In this document: positions 46,901 through 57,200 of the stretch, piece by piece
Layout: every line of letters starts with the position of its first letter
How positions within the stretch are numbered: position 1 is the first letter of the stretch
Source: Watersipora subatra
Lineage: Eukaryota > Bryozoa > Gymnolaemata > Cheilostomatida > Watersiporidae
Assembly: GCF_963576615.1 (NCBI RefSeq)
Contig: NC_088716.1
Coordinates: 57,505,681 to 57,569,680 of the forward strand
Direction: 5' to 3'
DNA: 64,000 bases
Position numbers and translations under genes: made by a program
The notes under the pieces: generated by a model
What the model saw: only the letters and a program-made list of their open reading frames with translations
The model's database searches: none
Told to the model about the DNA's origin: nothing

Positions 46901-49900
46901 CTTTGCGAGTTCCTACATACATGTGTAGGCTATTCTTTGCTAGAAAAACACATCTGTATTTAAAAAAAGGGCATACTGATGAATATTTGTATAGCATTCA
47001 CAACAGACTTGAAAGTGTAACTTACTTCCAAAGCATCATCTTCACAGTCAAATGAGTCATCGATTGCAAGGTAAGTTATGTTTATTGCCGGGTACGTGTT
47101 CTCTGTTAGTTGAATGTACCAGCTACAGTCCAAATTGTCTGCATAGAATGTGGTAGGGTAGCCTGGTGAAGAAATAGTGCCACTGCTATTGAAGTTAAAA
47201 GCTGTGCCTCCACATTCTACAACAAAATATCAACAATAATTTTAGGTAGATACCTATTAGAAGCCAAGTCTTTAAGCTAAGCTATTAGAAGTCCCAAGGA
47301 GGTTGAACAACGATGACTCCCATGCAAACTGTTTGCAAACAGTCAGCAATCGAAAACATTCTAGCATCTTAGAACCTGCTTTTTTACAGGAATATACTAA
47401 AGTCATAAAATGTCACATCCGAAATAGATGTAGGTATAGATAGATATATATAGGCCTATCTATATAGATTAATACTGTTGTATCTTCTTCTTCAAGTTGG
47501 AATATACCTCAAAACTAATACAAGATTTGCCTCTCTTGGTCAGCTTGTGCCTTGGGAGCTGATGAAACGTTAGCGATGACATATTTTAATATGCAGACTA
47601 CAAAATCTTACAACTATGTGTCTTCTGCAAAAAAAAACTAAAAACTTGGGCTGTTTTTATATGTTTGGCAATGCTTAACATATAAAAGCAGCTCAAGTTT
47701 TTATATGTTAAGCATTGCTAAACATATAAAAACTTGAGCTGTTTTTATATGTTAAAGCATTGCAAAAAATACAAACTTTTCATGTGCTGTTTAGTACTGT
47801 CTAAATAAGTTTGAAAAAGTCAAAAAATAAACTTTTGGAAGATTAAATTTTGCTTACTTTTAAGCTGTTGCAATAGTATTAATAATCATTAATAACAAAT
47901 AGGTTTTAAAAAATAAATTATTGATACTATAATAATAGTTAATACTATTTTCTGTAGCAAATTTTGGGCCATGTTAAATAAAGTTCTTCAAAAGATTTCT
48001 GTTGCCTAAAAAAGTATATTCTTTAAGCTAGAGTCAAGTGGACAGCAGGCTATATATTTGTAACAATAGACTCTGTATTTGTAGCCATCATGAGCAACTG
48101 CTAAGGTAAAATCATGCCAAACAGTTATAAATTGCTTTGCAAAGAAACTACCCTTGACGGAAGAGAAAGTCTCTGCCTGTTACAATTTTCGCAAATTTTT
48201 AAACTTTTCCACAATCAAGCTTCCTTTAAAACCTTGAGTAAGGTTTGCAGACTTTATTAAGTATGTAACATTTAGCTTTAGCGTCTTACAAAGTGTAAAA
48301 AGACTGAGAATTGCTTTCTCACCCCCTACTCTCGTAATTGTATAAACAAAATGTCCACTTTTATTTGAGATGTATAGGGTGGGCAACAGAGACGTCGACG
48401 CCTGTCATTCAGGTAGTCTCATCAAGCAAATTGAGACCCACTTATCAAACATCTGAATTGTGCAGTTGTTAGGATTATGTTTAAAATGACGGCTCATGTA
48501 GGTTTACAGAACAATGAGGTAATACGATATAAAGTGTTGCCTACATTCTTATTGATAGCTAAAGCTTGAGTGGACAATTTTCAGTGTGTTACTAATTGTA
48601 TTTGCTAAAAAGCAATTTAGCAGACAGTCTTTTACTAAAGTGACATTTACAGTACACACAACTACAATAGAATCATAAGCATATTATTGAAATACTTAGC
48701 ATGAGATCTTCATGATTGTTGCTCTAATTATCGCTTTTCTGATTTTGACTTCCGGCAACGACAAGCTAGAATGCTTTTAGTTTAATTTAATTGGCAAGAT
48801 TTTACATAACTAAGTTTTAGACTTAGTCCTTATCTCAAGCTTCGAACCGGCTTTGCAAAGACTCAGCTTTGTAACGCAAATTACTACTAACACAAAAATA
48901 TTAAAGCATAATATTAAAATTAGAAAACCTACTGTCAAAACTCGTAAAACCTTTTTTACAAGTTAGTTTATTAGACGACCAGCGTGGTAGTCTAAACGAT
49001 GTAATAATTAATATTATTTTTAGAATATTTAAAAACATATCTGATTTCTAATTTATTACGTAAAGATTACATTTAGATTACCAAAATGTGCTACTCAGGT
49101 TGCTATCAAACCATAATAGAAGATGGAATTAACTTTAAAGCAAATATGAAGTCATAAATCGCATAGAATTAAATGTCGCATCTGACCCCAATCACCAGAG
49201 TGCACTAAGTATGCCGACACTGACCAGGAGAGTAGGCTCAGTAATGACAACAGATATACACGCAGGACTATGAAAACATCAAATCAATATCTCTGTGAGA
49301 AACAAACTACTACCAACATCTACTAGGTGTGAACTAATGACACACAGCATACATGTATACTGTGTCCTATTGCATGGATATGTGTGCTATATCATAATTC
49401 TACAACCTCATCGCACACTGTATACAGTGTGTATGTACTATACCATATATATTCTAGCTCATCACGCACATCGTATGGTCTTAGGTGTATGGTGTATCAC
49501 ATATATACTAACTCATAACACACAGCGTATAATATTTGAAGTTTACTGTATCATATATATCCTAACTCATCACATGCAGTGTATATGATATTAGATGTGT
49601 ACTATATCATATATGTTCTTACTCCTCACACAAAGTGTATGATATTAGATGTGTACTGTATCATATATGTTCTTACTTCTGACACAAAGTGTATGATGTT
49701 AGATATGTACTATATCATATATGTTCTTACTCCTCACACAAAGTGTATGATATTAGATGTGTACTATATCATATATGTTCTTACTTCTGACACAAAGTGT
49801 ATGATGTTAGATATGTACTATATCATATATGTTCTTACTCCTCACACAAAGTGTATGATATTAGATGTGTAATATATCATATATGTTCTAGCTCATCACA

Positions 49901-52548
49901 CAAAGTGTATGATGTTAGATATGTACTATATCATATATGTTCTCACTCCTCACATGAAGTGTATGATATTAAATGTGTACTATATCATATATGTTCTAGC
50001 TCATCACATGAAGTGTATGATATTAGATGTGTACTATATCATATATGTTCTCACTCCTCACATGAAGTGTATGATATTAAATGTGTACTATATCATATAT
50101 GTTCTAGCTCATCACATGAAGTGTATGATATGAGGTGTGTACTGTATCATATATAATAATGGAAACTGTTTTAAGTGCATTTAATTATTCTTCAACTTGT
50201 GATAACTTACGCTCGACAAATAGCAAGAATAGCCAACTTCAATATGGCCAAACATGCGTCAGTCTGTGCGCCTATGCTATGTGTTTGATTCAATCTTTTT
50301 TTAGCTAAAATCACCAACTACTGTTAATAACAGAATAATATGTGAACTAGTAGAATAGGCTAAATTTAGAGCTTTTTCAAGCAGGTCAAACATGTATGTA
50401 TATGTACATGAATGTACATATACATGTATATGTACATGCAGTGCTATGACAGTGTATATGTACATACAAGTACATATAGATGTATGTATACCTACATGTA
50501 TATGTACATGTATATTTACATATATATTTACATGTATATGTACATACATGTACATATACATGTATATGTACATACATGTACATATACATATATATGTACA
50601 TAGATGTACATATATCATGTATATATATGTACAGTATCATCAAAAGAGCCTGTGAGTCATGCACTCAGTTACATGCTGCCAACTGAAAAATATATGTTCT
50701 TGTTTTCAACTATAGATACGCCAAAATGTGGTTGCATTTTGGTGTATCTATAGTGTAGCCAAAATGTGGTTACATTTTGACAGTTTTAAACACTAACTAG
50801 CACTGCAAGCATTATGAAAAGCAATTGCCTACCTGAAGCTGTAGATTCTGGAATGATTTGAGAGCTTATCTACAACAGAGGAAAATGCAATTTGAAAATG
50901 TATAACAAATGACTGTCTCTTAGAGCTGCTCTTATACTATTTTTGTTCCGTTAGTCTCAAGCTACAACTAGGCTGACTCTGCACCTGATAGTAGGATATA
51001 AGCTAGTAATAAATACTTCCATACAAACTTTTTAAGATTGGCAGGACGTTTGCTAGTTGATGAATAGTCCACCATTTTCTTGGTGCTGGTTTGTAGCTAC
51101 CCATATAGTAATATAGTTATTAGCTGTGAAAGTACACAAAAAATAGTTATTCTCCACGATAGCTAATTATCTAAATTGTAGCACGTTTTTATTAAATACA
51201 ACGCTCTGTGACTAGTCACCTGCCCATCGCTACAGATCCCTACTTAATTAATCTGTCGATGACCAAAGTTTCAGTGTAAGTCATATTCTCACTACAAGGT
51301 TTCAGTGTAAGTCATATTCTCACTACAAGGTTTCAGTGTAACTCATATTCTCACTACAAGGTTTCAGTGTAAGTCATATTCTCACTACAAGGTTTCAGTG
51401 TAAGTCATATTCTCACTACAAGGTTTCAGTGTAAGTCATATTCTCACTACAAGGTTTCAGTGTAAGTCATATTCTCACTACAAGGTTTCAGTGTAAGTCA
51501 TATTCTCACTACAAGGTTTCAGTGTAACTCATATTCTCACTACAAAGTTTCAGTGTAACTCATATTCTCACTACAAGGTTTTAGTGTAACTCATATTCTC
51601 ACTACAAGGTTTCAGTGTAAGTCATATTCTCACTACAAGGTTTCAGTGTAAGTCATGTTCTCACTACAAGGTTTCAGTGTAAGTCATATTCTCACTACAA
51701 GGTTTCAGTGTAACTCATATTCTCACTACAAGGTTTCAGTGTAACTCATATTCTCACTACAAGGTTTCAGTGACACATGAGTTGAGTCTCATCCCACAGT
51801 AATTTTACAAAAATGTTTAATTCAGGTTTAAAAGTTCATTTCAAAGATAAAGTTTTAGCAGTGCGCAAGGTCAATTAGAGGTTAAATCAGCAGGCCCCAT
51901 GTAGTGACTTCCCATTTATGAGCATTATTAAATTACATTACCATTGGTTGACCAACTTCGGATGTTCGATCTGCAGCTAAGCTTTACCTAGAAACTTTTT
52001 TTATACAAGAGCTAAGCTAGCTGCATCCTTAATCTTATTTTCAAGATCATCTGACATCTCTTAAACTCACACCTTTTCTACAAATTTACTTCCACTAATA
52101 CTCATTTTTACCTCTAAGTAAAGTTTTACTTATCTGCTCAACTTCTTAGCAATGATAACAAACAAATAAGCTATGAAATATATTAGTGAGTAGTGTATCC
52201 TCCTTTGAGAAAGAACTGGTTTTGAGCTTGAACATTCAAAGGATATTTTGAGTCAATTGATTCGCGACTTTGAGTTGCAGTTGCCATTGATAGAAGCAAA
52301 GGTCAAAGTTTAATTATTTCCGACTTGCAATTTTAGAGCGATATCCATTTCTACTGATATCTTTCAGCATGTCAACATTTCCTAAACACTGACTATACAC
52401 TTAGTATAACAACTTCAAAATCAACCCATGTGTTACCTAGTTGTTGATAATGTACGCTGAGTTGGTAACACCTTAAAGTTTTATTCCTTACCTCTATCAA
52501 CACGAATATCCTTAAAAATCGGTGAAAAACTTTATAAGTTATGAGCAT
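31852..52548 (-). CDS. Gene B: CUB-transmembrane-TIR receptor (gene model)
   Basis: Exons 52492-52548 (candidate), 50833-50869, 47029-47216, 43996-44158, 43054-43132, 41619-41657, 40027-40082, 39048-39110, 36367-36495, 34088-34180, 32759-32974 and 31852-31931 join without a frame break, ending in TAA. The order is signal peptide (candidate), one complete CUB domain with four Cys (ECGG, LDCSW, FDCED, KLCG), Ser/Thr stalk, TM helix (YYYLFFLLILLPFFYLI), Pro/Lys-rich cytosolic linker, TIR domain and a 26-residue Pro-rich tail. CUB domains bind proteins or glycans outside the cell; TIR domains signal inside. I know of no standard animal receptor with exactly CUB-TM-TIR. Introns hold an hAT element and a Tigger-like MITE. 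Weak points are the first exon and two GTCTGT donors. Confidence 0.72.
32165..32480. repeat. About 80-bp tandem repeat, four copies
   Basis: Diverged copies of catagagttcctcagcaactcacaagacctgcagct with spacer, in the gene B intron between the tail exon and TIR part 3. Confidence 0.8.
32759..32974 (-). CDS. Gene B exon 11: TIR domain part 3
   Basis: Acceptor atttgcag, donor GTATTT, phase 1 to 1. It encodes (E)IQFADKCKKALIPIRIE, GEDWLGFLLGTRVWYDL, EQFANFLHTISLIGKD and PPEEE. DWLGFLLGT is the box 3 equivalent. Confidence 0.76.
33285..33420 (+). mobile_element. tRNA-derived SINE family 2, copy 1 (degraded)
   Basis: B-box-like gagttcaaatcctgtaca, then tttttcccaacc, acggacagacatggct and tttattatagtaaaaatgat. 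The tail matches copy 2 at 34885-35060. The A-box region is worn. Confidence 0.5.
34088..34180 (-). CDS. Gene B exon 10: TIR domain part 2
   Basis: Phase 1 to 1. The acceptor is tttag before 34180, or ggag before 34174; both keep the frame. The donor is GTAGGT. It encodes VGVDIPKTIRSSVLVVPVLT, KSYQNSPACQK. The last G joins the next exon as Glu. Confidence 0.7.
34885..35045 (+). mobile_element. tRNA-derived SINE family 2, copy 2
   Basis: The tRNA-like head ggttgagtggcacagatagt ... gggttcaatccttgtacgg is followed by tttggacagatgtac and cttattatagtaaagatcag, the same tail as copy 1. It lies in gene B intron 10 on the opposite strand to the gene. Confidence 0.55.
35345..35605. repeat. 24-bp minisatellite
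   Basis: About 11 copies of ctcaccacttatgtgttctgccac. The unit is a multiple of three, so it gives open octapeptide frames (minus: AEHISGEV; plus: SATSPLMC). It lies inside gene B intron 9 and is not counted as coding. Confidence 0.9.
36367..36495 (-). CDS. Gene B exon 9: TIR domain part 1
   Basis: Acceptor ctattttag, donor GTAAGT, phase 1 to 1. It encodes DGPKIVFSYQLNEYTHVKF, VQEKLFKAGYRSWPSLDSP, KEAGK. KIVFSYQ is box 1 and GYRSWPSLDSP the BB region. It diverges most from A and C in the BB loop (Pro-Ser-Leu-Asp). Confidence 0.75.
36496..39047. other. Gene B intron between linker 2 and TIR part 1
   Basis: AT-rich. From about 37900 to 38900 it is full of drifting aatgtta / gcaatgttac phrases, ending in aatgttctaaaaatataaaatttt, perhaps an old non-autonomous transposon. 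No exon recognised. Confidence 0.35.
39048..39110 (-). CDS. Gene B exon 8: Pro/Lys-rich linker 2
   Basis: Acceptor atttgcag, donor GTAGGT, phase 1 to 1. It encodes APNSAPKPAPKPKPPKKKRT, a flexible basic linker that may bind acidic lipids or SH3 domains (inference). Confidence 0.6.
39111..40026. other. Gene B intron between linkers
   Basis: AT-rich; no recognisable gene or repeat apart from a short cacacatacacacatacata run near 39635. Confidence 0.35.
40027..40082 (-). CDS. Gene B exon 7: cytosolic linker 1
   Basis: Acceptor tttttttag, donor GTCTGT, phase 2 to 1. It encodes HAVKNGWCQKVKPSPPPR. Basic and proline-rich, as expected just inside the membrane. The donor has the same unusual GTCTGT as exon 4. 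Confidence 0.55.
40960..41372. repeat. 31-bp tandem repeat with alternating units
   Basis: About 13 copies of ttatgctaaacatcaacactgta, alternating between gtagccctaag and gtaaccctcag, so the true period is 62 bp. It lies in the gene B intron beside the TM exon. Confidence 0.9.
41619..41657 (-). CDS. Gene B exon 6: transmembrane helix core
   Basis: 39 nt, acceptor attgtag, donor GTAAGT, phase 2 to 2. It encodes LLILLPFFYLIGK. Joined to YYYLFF it makes a helix of about 18 hydrophobic residues followed by Lys. Confidence 0.66.
41907..43026. mobile_element. Tigger/pogo-like non-autonomous DNA transposon (MITE)
   Basis: Terminal inverted repeats cagtcaaacatggataactcg (left) and its complement ending 43026, flanked by TA (41905-41906 and 43027-43028). 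Subterminal tgttcgaattatcagag / gttcgaattaac phrases repeat on both sides. This TIR style (CAGTC...TAACTCGAA) is typical of Tigger/pogo elements, which duplicate TA. No transposase ORF. It fills most of the gene B intron between stalk and TM exons and contains other nested repeats. Confidence 0.75.
42585..42704. repeat. Nested 55-bp inverted repeat inside the MITE
   Basis: Arms 42585-42639 and 42650-42704 (cacgggctagccgggtcacg ... ) pair with only a few mismatches around a 10-nt loop. A second hairpin (ccgacgttgatt / aatcaacgtcgg) lies at 42541-42572. The arms are GC-rich against an AT-rich background. Confidence 0.85.
43054..43132 (-). CDS. Gene B exon 5: Ser/Thr stalk and start of TM
   Basis: Acceptor ttattgcag, donor GTAAGT, phase 1 to 2. 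It encodes GLIETTTNATSVETGNSSSD, then YYYLFF. The Thr/Ser-rich stalk has N-glycosylation motifs (NAT, NSS) and leads straight into the hydrophobic helix. Confidence 0.68.
43265..43712. repeat. 44-bp tandem repeat
   Basis: About ten copies of caattgtgcactgctggtat... spaced by 44 bp. Because 44 is not a multiple of three and the unit has no stop in any plus frame, three overlapping ORFs appear; they are not genes. It lies in the gene B intron between CUB and stalk exons. Confidence 0.9.
43996..44158 (-). CDS. Gene B exon 4: CUB domain, second half
   Basis: Acceptor aacttgtag, donor GTCTGT, phase 0 to 1. It encodes IIDRGNILIKLCGTDNSIPL, YIIGQSNLVSVRFISDGAGT, DRGFSLDWTTSLTP. KLCGT (fourth Cys), the V-x-V-x-F-x-SD strand and RGF-x-L-x-W complete the fold. 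The two halves, separated by a 2.9-kb intron that houses an hAT element, give a CUB of normal length. Confidence 0.76.
44890..46570 (-). pseudogene. Broken hAT transposase (ZBED-related)
   Basis: The minus strand starts with KQETKDECHIFNTGWVEKYF and DVKDKAVCLICHAAVAMFKE (BED-type zinc finger start, 46570-46385). Later fragments are MEIESRAIQKCLDDMEDN (near 45500) and FQLKLKLFAKQLSEQN ... YFIHFETQN ... DLQQILSEDL (45241-45060). These match the layout of hAT transposases related to ZBED/GTF2IRD2-type domesticated genes. Several stops and frameshifts separate the pieces, and an internal 41-bp tandem repeat interrupts the frame. Inactive. Confidence 0.65.
45745..45905. repeat. 41-bp tandem repeat in the hAT transposase
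   Basis: Four copies of gatgtatccatgcctaatcc...tactactta at 41-bp spacing. An expansion after insertion breaks the transposase frame. Confidence 0.85.
47029..47216 (-). CDS. Gene B exon 3: CUB domain, first half
   Basis: Acceptor ttttgttgtag, donor GTAAGT, phase 1 to 0. It encodes (E)CGGTAFNFNSSGTISSPGYP, FYADNLDCSWYIQL and SFDCEDDALE. It has three of the four CUB Cys, the G-x-I-x-SPGYP signature, Cys-x-Trp and the acidic C-x-DD calcium-site region. N-glycosylation motifs NSS and NIT are present. Confidence 0.78.
47217..49430. other. Gene B intron 2, unique part
   Basis: A long inverted repeat at 47640-47765 (gagctgtttttatatgtt / aacatataaaaacttgagc types) can fold on itself. The rest is AT-rich without recognised features. 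Confidence 0.5.
49430..50155. repeat. 54-bp tandem repeat
   Basis: About 13 copies of gtgtatgatattagatgtgt...cctcacacaaa at 54-bp spacing, more degenerate at the left. The period is a multiple of three, so long overlapping ORFs arise; not genes. Confidence 0.9.
50390..50640. repeat. Palindromic (ACATGTATATGT)n simple repeat
   Basis: About 250 bp of self-complementary tacatgtatatgtacat repeats. ORFs on both strands are artefacts. Confidence 0.92.
50833..50869 (-). CDS. Gene B exon 2: N-terminal ectodomain linker
   Basis: 37 nt, acceptor ctgttgtag, donor GTAGGC, phase 0 to 1. It encodes ISSQIIPESTAS; the final G joins the CUB exon to give Glu before the first CUB Cys. Confidence 0.5.
50970..51075 (-). 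CDS. Alternative gene B first exon with strong signal-peptide-like ORF
   Basis: ATG in good context (AAAATGG). It reads MVDYSSTSKRPANLKKF, VWKYLLLAYILLSGAESA, then stop. It looks like a signal peptide. The only usable donors (G|GTGCAG, phase 1; TA|GTTGTA, phase 2) would need an internal acceptor in the next exon. It may be an alternative first exon or a coincidence. Confidence 0.25.
51285..51775. repeat. 31-bp minisatellite
   Basis: About 16 copies of aaggtttcagtgtaagtcat attctcactac, highly uniform, varying mainly between gtaagtc and gtaactc. It lies between the two alternative gene B first exons. Confidence 0.95.
52492..52548 (-). CDS. Gene B candidate exon 1: signal peptide start
   Basis: ATG at 52548-52546, 19 codons MLITYKVFHRFLRIFVLIE, then a strong donor GTAAGG in phase 0, as required by the next exon. 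The basic start and hydrophobic FLRIFVLI suit a signal peptide but the core is short. The alternative at 50970-51075 has a better signal sequence but poorer splice phase. Confidence 0.4.
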
Positions 52549-54253
52549 GTTTAACCAGCGGTACCAGTGAGTAAGCGACTGCCCATCGTCAACTAGAGAC
52601 TGGGACTACTGAGCAATGAAAAGGCTGTTGTGAAGTTGCTAGGCTATGTAAATCAATCAACTGTTTGCTTTTATGAAAAGCCATTCAAAAGGCTGGATCC
52701 TTTGTCAACTTGCCTCGACTAAGCTCCACTCATCGTTTGTAACAGTTGCACTGCAAAATGTGTCTTGGGATCTTATTTATTTATCACCATCAATTCATAA
52801 CAAATTAGGTAGGTGTTGTTTGTGAACTAAGACTCAAGACTTGAAGCTGCGATTACAAGAAATCCTAGCAAAATTTTGCAAACCTTTAAAATGTTTAAAA
52901 ATTTGTAATAGCTTTTTCTAAGGCTGCTCTGAATAATATCTAGAAAGTGATTAGAGCTTTTCTACTTACAGTGAGACTCAATAAATGAGAGCTGCAAAAA
53001 GCAACAAATTTTGTTTTCATTGTTTTCATATTCGAAATGTTTTCTTTTGATGAAAGTAAATTTTTACCAAGGAGTAACCAATAATTGACAATTAAATGTG
53101 ATACGATTTCTTATAAATTCTACAAAAGGAATCACTGGAAGCTACTAATTGTTGTGAACTTAGATCATTTTATGACTAAAAATGCTGTAGAAGTTACATA
53201 TTGGTTAACATTACACAGCTAGTAAATTTGTCTCAGCCACACAAATTCTGAGTTGTTCTCTTTGTTAGAAAGCTACTTATAAATTTTATGGAAGTAATCG
53301 CTAAGAGCTATAATCTGTTAAGAGTTTACTTTAGTTTATTACAGAAGAGTGCTGTAAATGTTACATAATAGTTAACGTTACACAGAGAATAAATTTTATT
53401 TCATGAAAAGATGACATCTCAGATTCGCTTAACAATCTCAGAGTTGTCTCAAGTAACAGTGCTAATGGTATACATGTAAAAATCAATGCTGTAAAATAAA
53501 CTTATCTAGAAAGCATGTCAGATGTTTTAATGAAAATGCATTTGAGATCTGAAATAAAATACACAGTTTTAAAAACTGAGCCATTTTGGCACGCTTGAGC
53601 ATTAGTTCTAGACAACTATTATTGCGCTATTATAAATATAAAACAAAGTATTTGCACAAACAATGCAAAAAATTAATATGCTTGTTTACAATTATAAAAA
53701 TGATAAATAATATTTTCTACATATACTGAAGCAGGCACTTTAGTTTGTATTAAACGGCTCAGAGTTAAAGCCTAGTACCTGTACATGTGTATCTATATTG
53801 CAATCATGATGCAAATACGTTAATTCTGGTTTGCAGTACTTCCACAACTGGAAAACATTGCAAAAAAGCTTTATGATGTAAACAAATAAAATCTCCATTT
53901 ACAGTAAAAGCATCTTGGAAGTATTGAGAGGTCATTTTGGTCAATAATCTTTCAATGTATTAGTGCATCTCAGTATTACATATTGATCTACATGTATGTA
54001 TACGTGATTATTGTATATGGATTAGTACCAACCCTACTGGTACTAGCAGTTAAACAAAAATCAACATTTTCAATGACCTGTTGACCTTTGGTTGAAATAA
54101 GGTAATTATTTTTTTCTGCAGAAGACATATGCGGCAGCAATTTTTTTCAGCATCACAACAGCAAGATTTCTTATAAATCGAAATGCTGCTTTGATGGCGC
54201 TTCTGTAGTGCATCATGAGAGATGATGTAGCTCTCTAAACACTATGGACTGAA
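52549..54253. other. Intergenic region between genes A and B
   Basis: 1.7 kb. At 53080-53420 two diverged copies of a stretch containing acaaattctgagttgt / taaattttatggaagtaatcgc occur. No exon or clear promoter element could be fixed. Confidence 0.35.
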
Positions 54254-54297
54254 TCAGACTCCGGTTGTCTGGCGATGGAAGACATTGTATTCACTTC
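54254..54297 (-). CDS. Gene A candidate last exon
   Basis: Acceptor tatgttgttgtag in the required phase gives GSEYNVFHRQTTGV and a TGA at 54256-54254. Good polypyrimidine tract, but the exon is short and has no counterpart in gene B. Confidence 0.42.
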
Positions 54298-57200
54298 CTA
54301 CAACAACATATAGAAAATGTTAAATTGATTGCGCTATAACATTTAGACAGTAGCAACAGATTAAGAAGCAATCAGAATATATACAATGTTCAACAAATTT
54401 TGGATATCGGAAAAAATGTGTTGATTCATTCTTTTACCAAAAATCACCTTTAAATTTTCAAATAAAGTATTTTTAATAAAAACCTCAAAAAATTATAAAA
54501 TTTACTTTAAAGATTTTATGTTAACTTTTGTAAAGGTTTTGTGCCACCCTTACTTTTCTCCACTAGTACAAGACTTGGTGCATGAGTTTATACCTATATT
54601 TCTGCTTAATTCGTAAGAGTACAAGAATAATCAAGCACAGGCAATGAACAGGCCCAGAAAAGCTCTGCTCTCTAGCGCAAATGTTCAAGCTTATATTATT
54701 AGCGGGTAGGCCCCCCTCTCGTTCCACTTGGCTAGGCTTGACCCGCTCGACTTTGGCTTAGCTTGGCTCTACTCAGCTCGGCTTGGCTTGGCTCTACTCA
54801 GGTCGGCTCTGACTGGCTTAACTCTCACCTCGTTACGCTGCCTGACTGAGCACAGCCTGGCTTGGCTTAGCTCAGCCCTAGGCTCAGCCCTAGGCTCAGC
54901 TCTCAGTGGATCATATTCCACAACACTTTTAAGACTTTTAAGATTTTTAAGACTTAATAATTAAAAATTAAGACTTTTGAGATTTAAAGTTACTTTAAAA
55001 GTAGTATGCGTTTATCTATTGTATAGTTTTAAAATGATTTTATAATTTCAATAGTTAAAGCTATTTCAATAGTTAAACAACATTTCCGTGAAAATGTTGA
55101 AAGTAACCCTTCCATTCATCATACCTATTATCACTGATATGTTTAACAGAATATTGATATGTTTAACATAATATTGATTGATGGCTGTTTTCCTTCGACA
55201 AGGAAGCAAGCATGGGTTACTCGATTGTTCAAAGAAAGAGATAATATTAACTCAACTCAGTACTCCATTTTTTATATAAGTTTTTAAAAAGCCCTTAAAT
55301 ATCCACATCTACTCTCATTTGTCCAAACACGATATTTTACATCTTTGTCAAAATGGTTTCAGGAAAAGCCACTCAGACGCTGATACTGTTCAAAAATTGA
55401 TCTCAGACTGTTTCGATCTTAAAACAAAGAATGAAAGGTTTGCTTAATGTTTTTGAATTTCAGCAAAGCTTTGACTATGTCAATCCCAAAATATTAGCTC
55501 AAAACCTGGAAGTTGCTGGTTTTAGAAGTAAATCTCTGCAAATACTCTAATCTTATTTTCACAAAAAGCATCAAAATGTTGTCTTGAATGACAAAAAATT
55601 TTTGATGCAAAAACAGATGTCAGTGCTCTTCACGATCTCTTATTGCTCCTATATAATTTTCAATATATAAATATGCTAAACACTTTATATGCTAAACACT
55701 TTATATGCTAAACAATTTATATACAAAACACTTTATATATGCTAAACACTTTATATACACTAAACACTTTATATGCTAAACAATTTATATACTAAACATT
55801 TTATATGCTAAACAATTTATATAGTAAACACTTTATATACTAAACAACTTATATACTAAACACCTAAAACCCAGCATTTTGACTAGGATTTAAATGGAAT
55901 GGCTATCAGATCTTCTTCCTTATAAAATGCAAGACCTCTTGTTGAGAAGATTTAAGTTCTGAGAGGAGTTGCTAGAGCAAGCACTTTGATAATAGCTTCT
56001 TGTCAGCTATATTGTGCTTAGCAAACTTTGCATCAGCTGAAGTATATTGCAGAACTTTTTCCGAGAATAAAATAACGTATGTCCATCAGAGTTACCTTCT
56101 CCTGCTTCCATTAGAGCAGCGCTTCCACTGTTTGCCACTTCTCCAAGAAAGTTGATAAACTGCTGTTCATATGTTTTCAAGTCGCTTAAGTTGTGGATAG
56201 TGGTGTTTCCTAGCAACTCAATTAACCAATCGTCTTTGGGGTCGAATGACTGCTCCATTTTGACTGGAACGATGGGTTTATGGCACATGGCAGCAAACTG
56301 GATTTCTAAACAAACAGAAAGGTCGGCGAAAGTTTAGGTATGAAAAAACACACGTGGCTTGACAATAATAATTTTTAGTGAGCAGTGACTATTTGTCTAT
56401 AATCTTTTGTAATATTACTATATGTTTGCTCTAATACTAAAAGTGAACAGTTACCTTTTTACTAAATGGGAATTTGTTTTTGCCAAATAGTTTAACAAAT
56501 ATATTGGTTAATCGTGAGAAAATTGCTGTAATCTAATAACAAGATTTAGCAACAAATTTCATCTGACTCGGATGCATTAAAATACCGTCCAATCATTTGA
56601 TTTTAAGCAAACCCTCACATCACTGGATTGTTTCACGGGATTTATGGAGCGAGATTGAAAAATTTTGTTGATAGACCAAAGCAAGCTGAAAACAGCAAGA
56701 TTTAGAAAATTAAAGAAAGTTAATGTTGGTTAACCAGTTAATGTTTGTTAACCAGTTATTACAGTAAATTTTTTAAAGTTGAAATATTGTTGATAGCTTA
56801 TCAAATCAGTTTTACGGACATGCATAAAACTTCAAAAATGCAATAAAATACTTGGCAGCAGATCACAATTCTAATAAAATACTTGGCAGCAGATCACAAT
56901 TCTAATAAAATACTTGGCAGCAGATCACAATTCTAATGAAATACTGAGTAGTACTTATTTGATTCAACAGTCTATTTACTTAACGTAACACAATAATAAA
57001 AAGTTAGTCAAGTGTAATGCAGTATTTATCAAGTGTAATTCAGTATTTATCAAGTGTAATGCAGTATTTATCAAGTGTAATTCAGTATTTATCAAGTGTA
57101 ATGCAGTGTTTACCAAGTGTAATTCAGTAATTATCAAATGTAATGCAGTGTTTACCAAGTGTAATGCAGTATTTATTAATTGTCAATGCAGCATATATAA

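Noticed and set aside
46825..47055. Plus-strand ORF across the CUB exon border
   Set aside because: It is antisense to the CUB exon and to the hAT terminus; it begins inside the transposon end.
49295..50156. Repetitive ORFs of about 100-120 codons
   Set aside because: A 54-bp tandem repeat keeps frames open.
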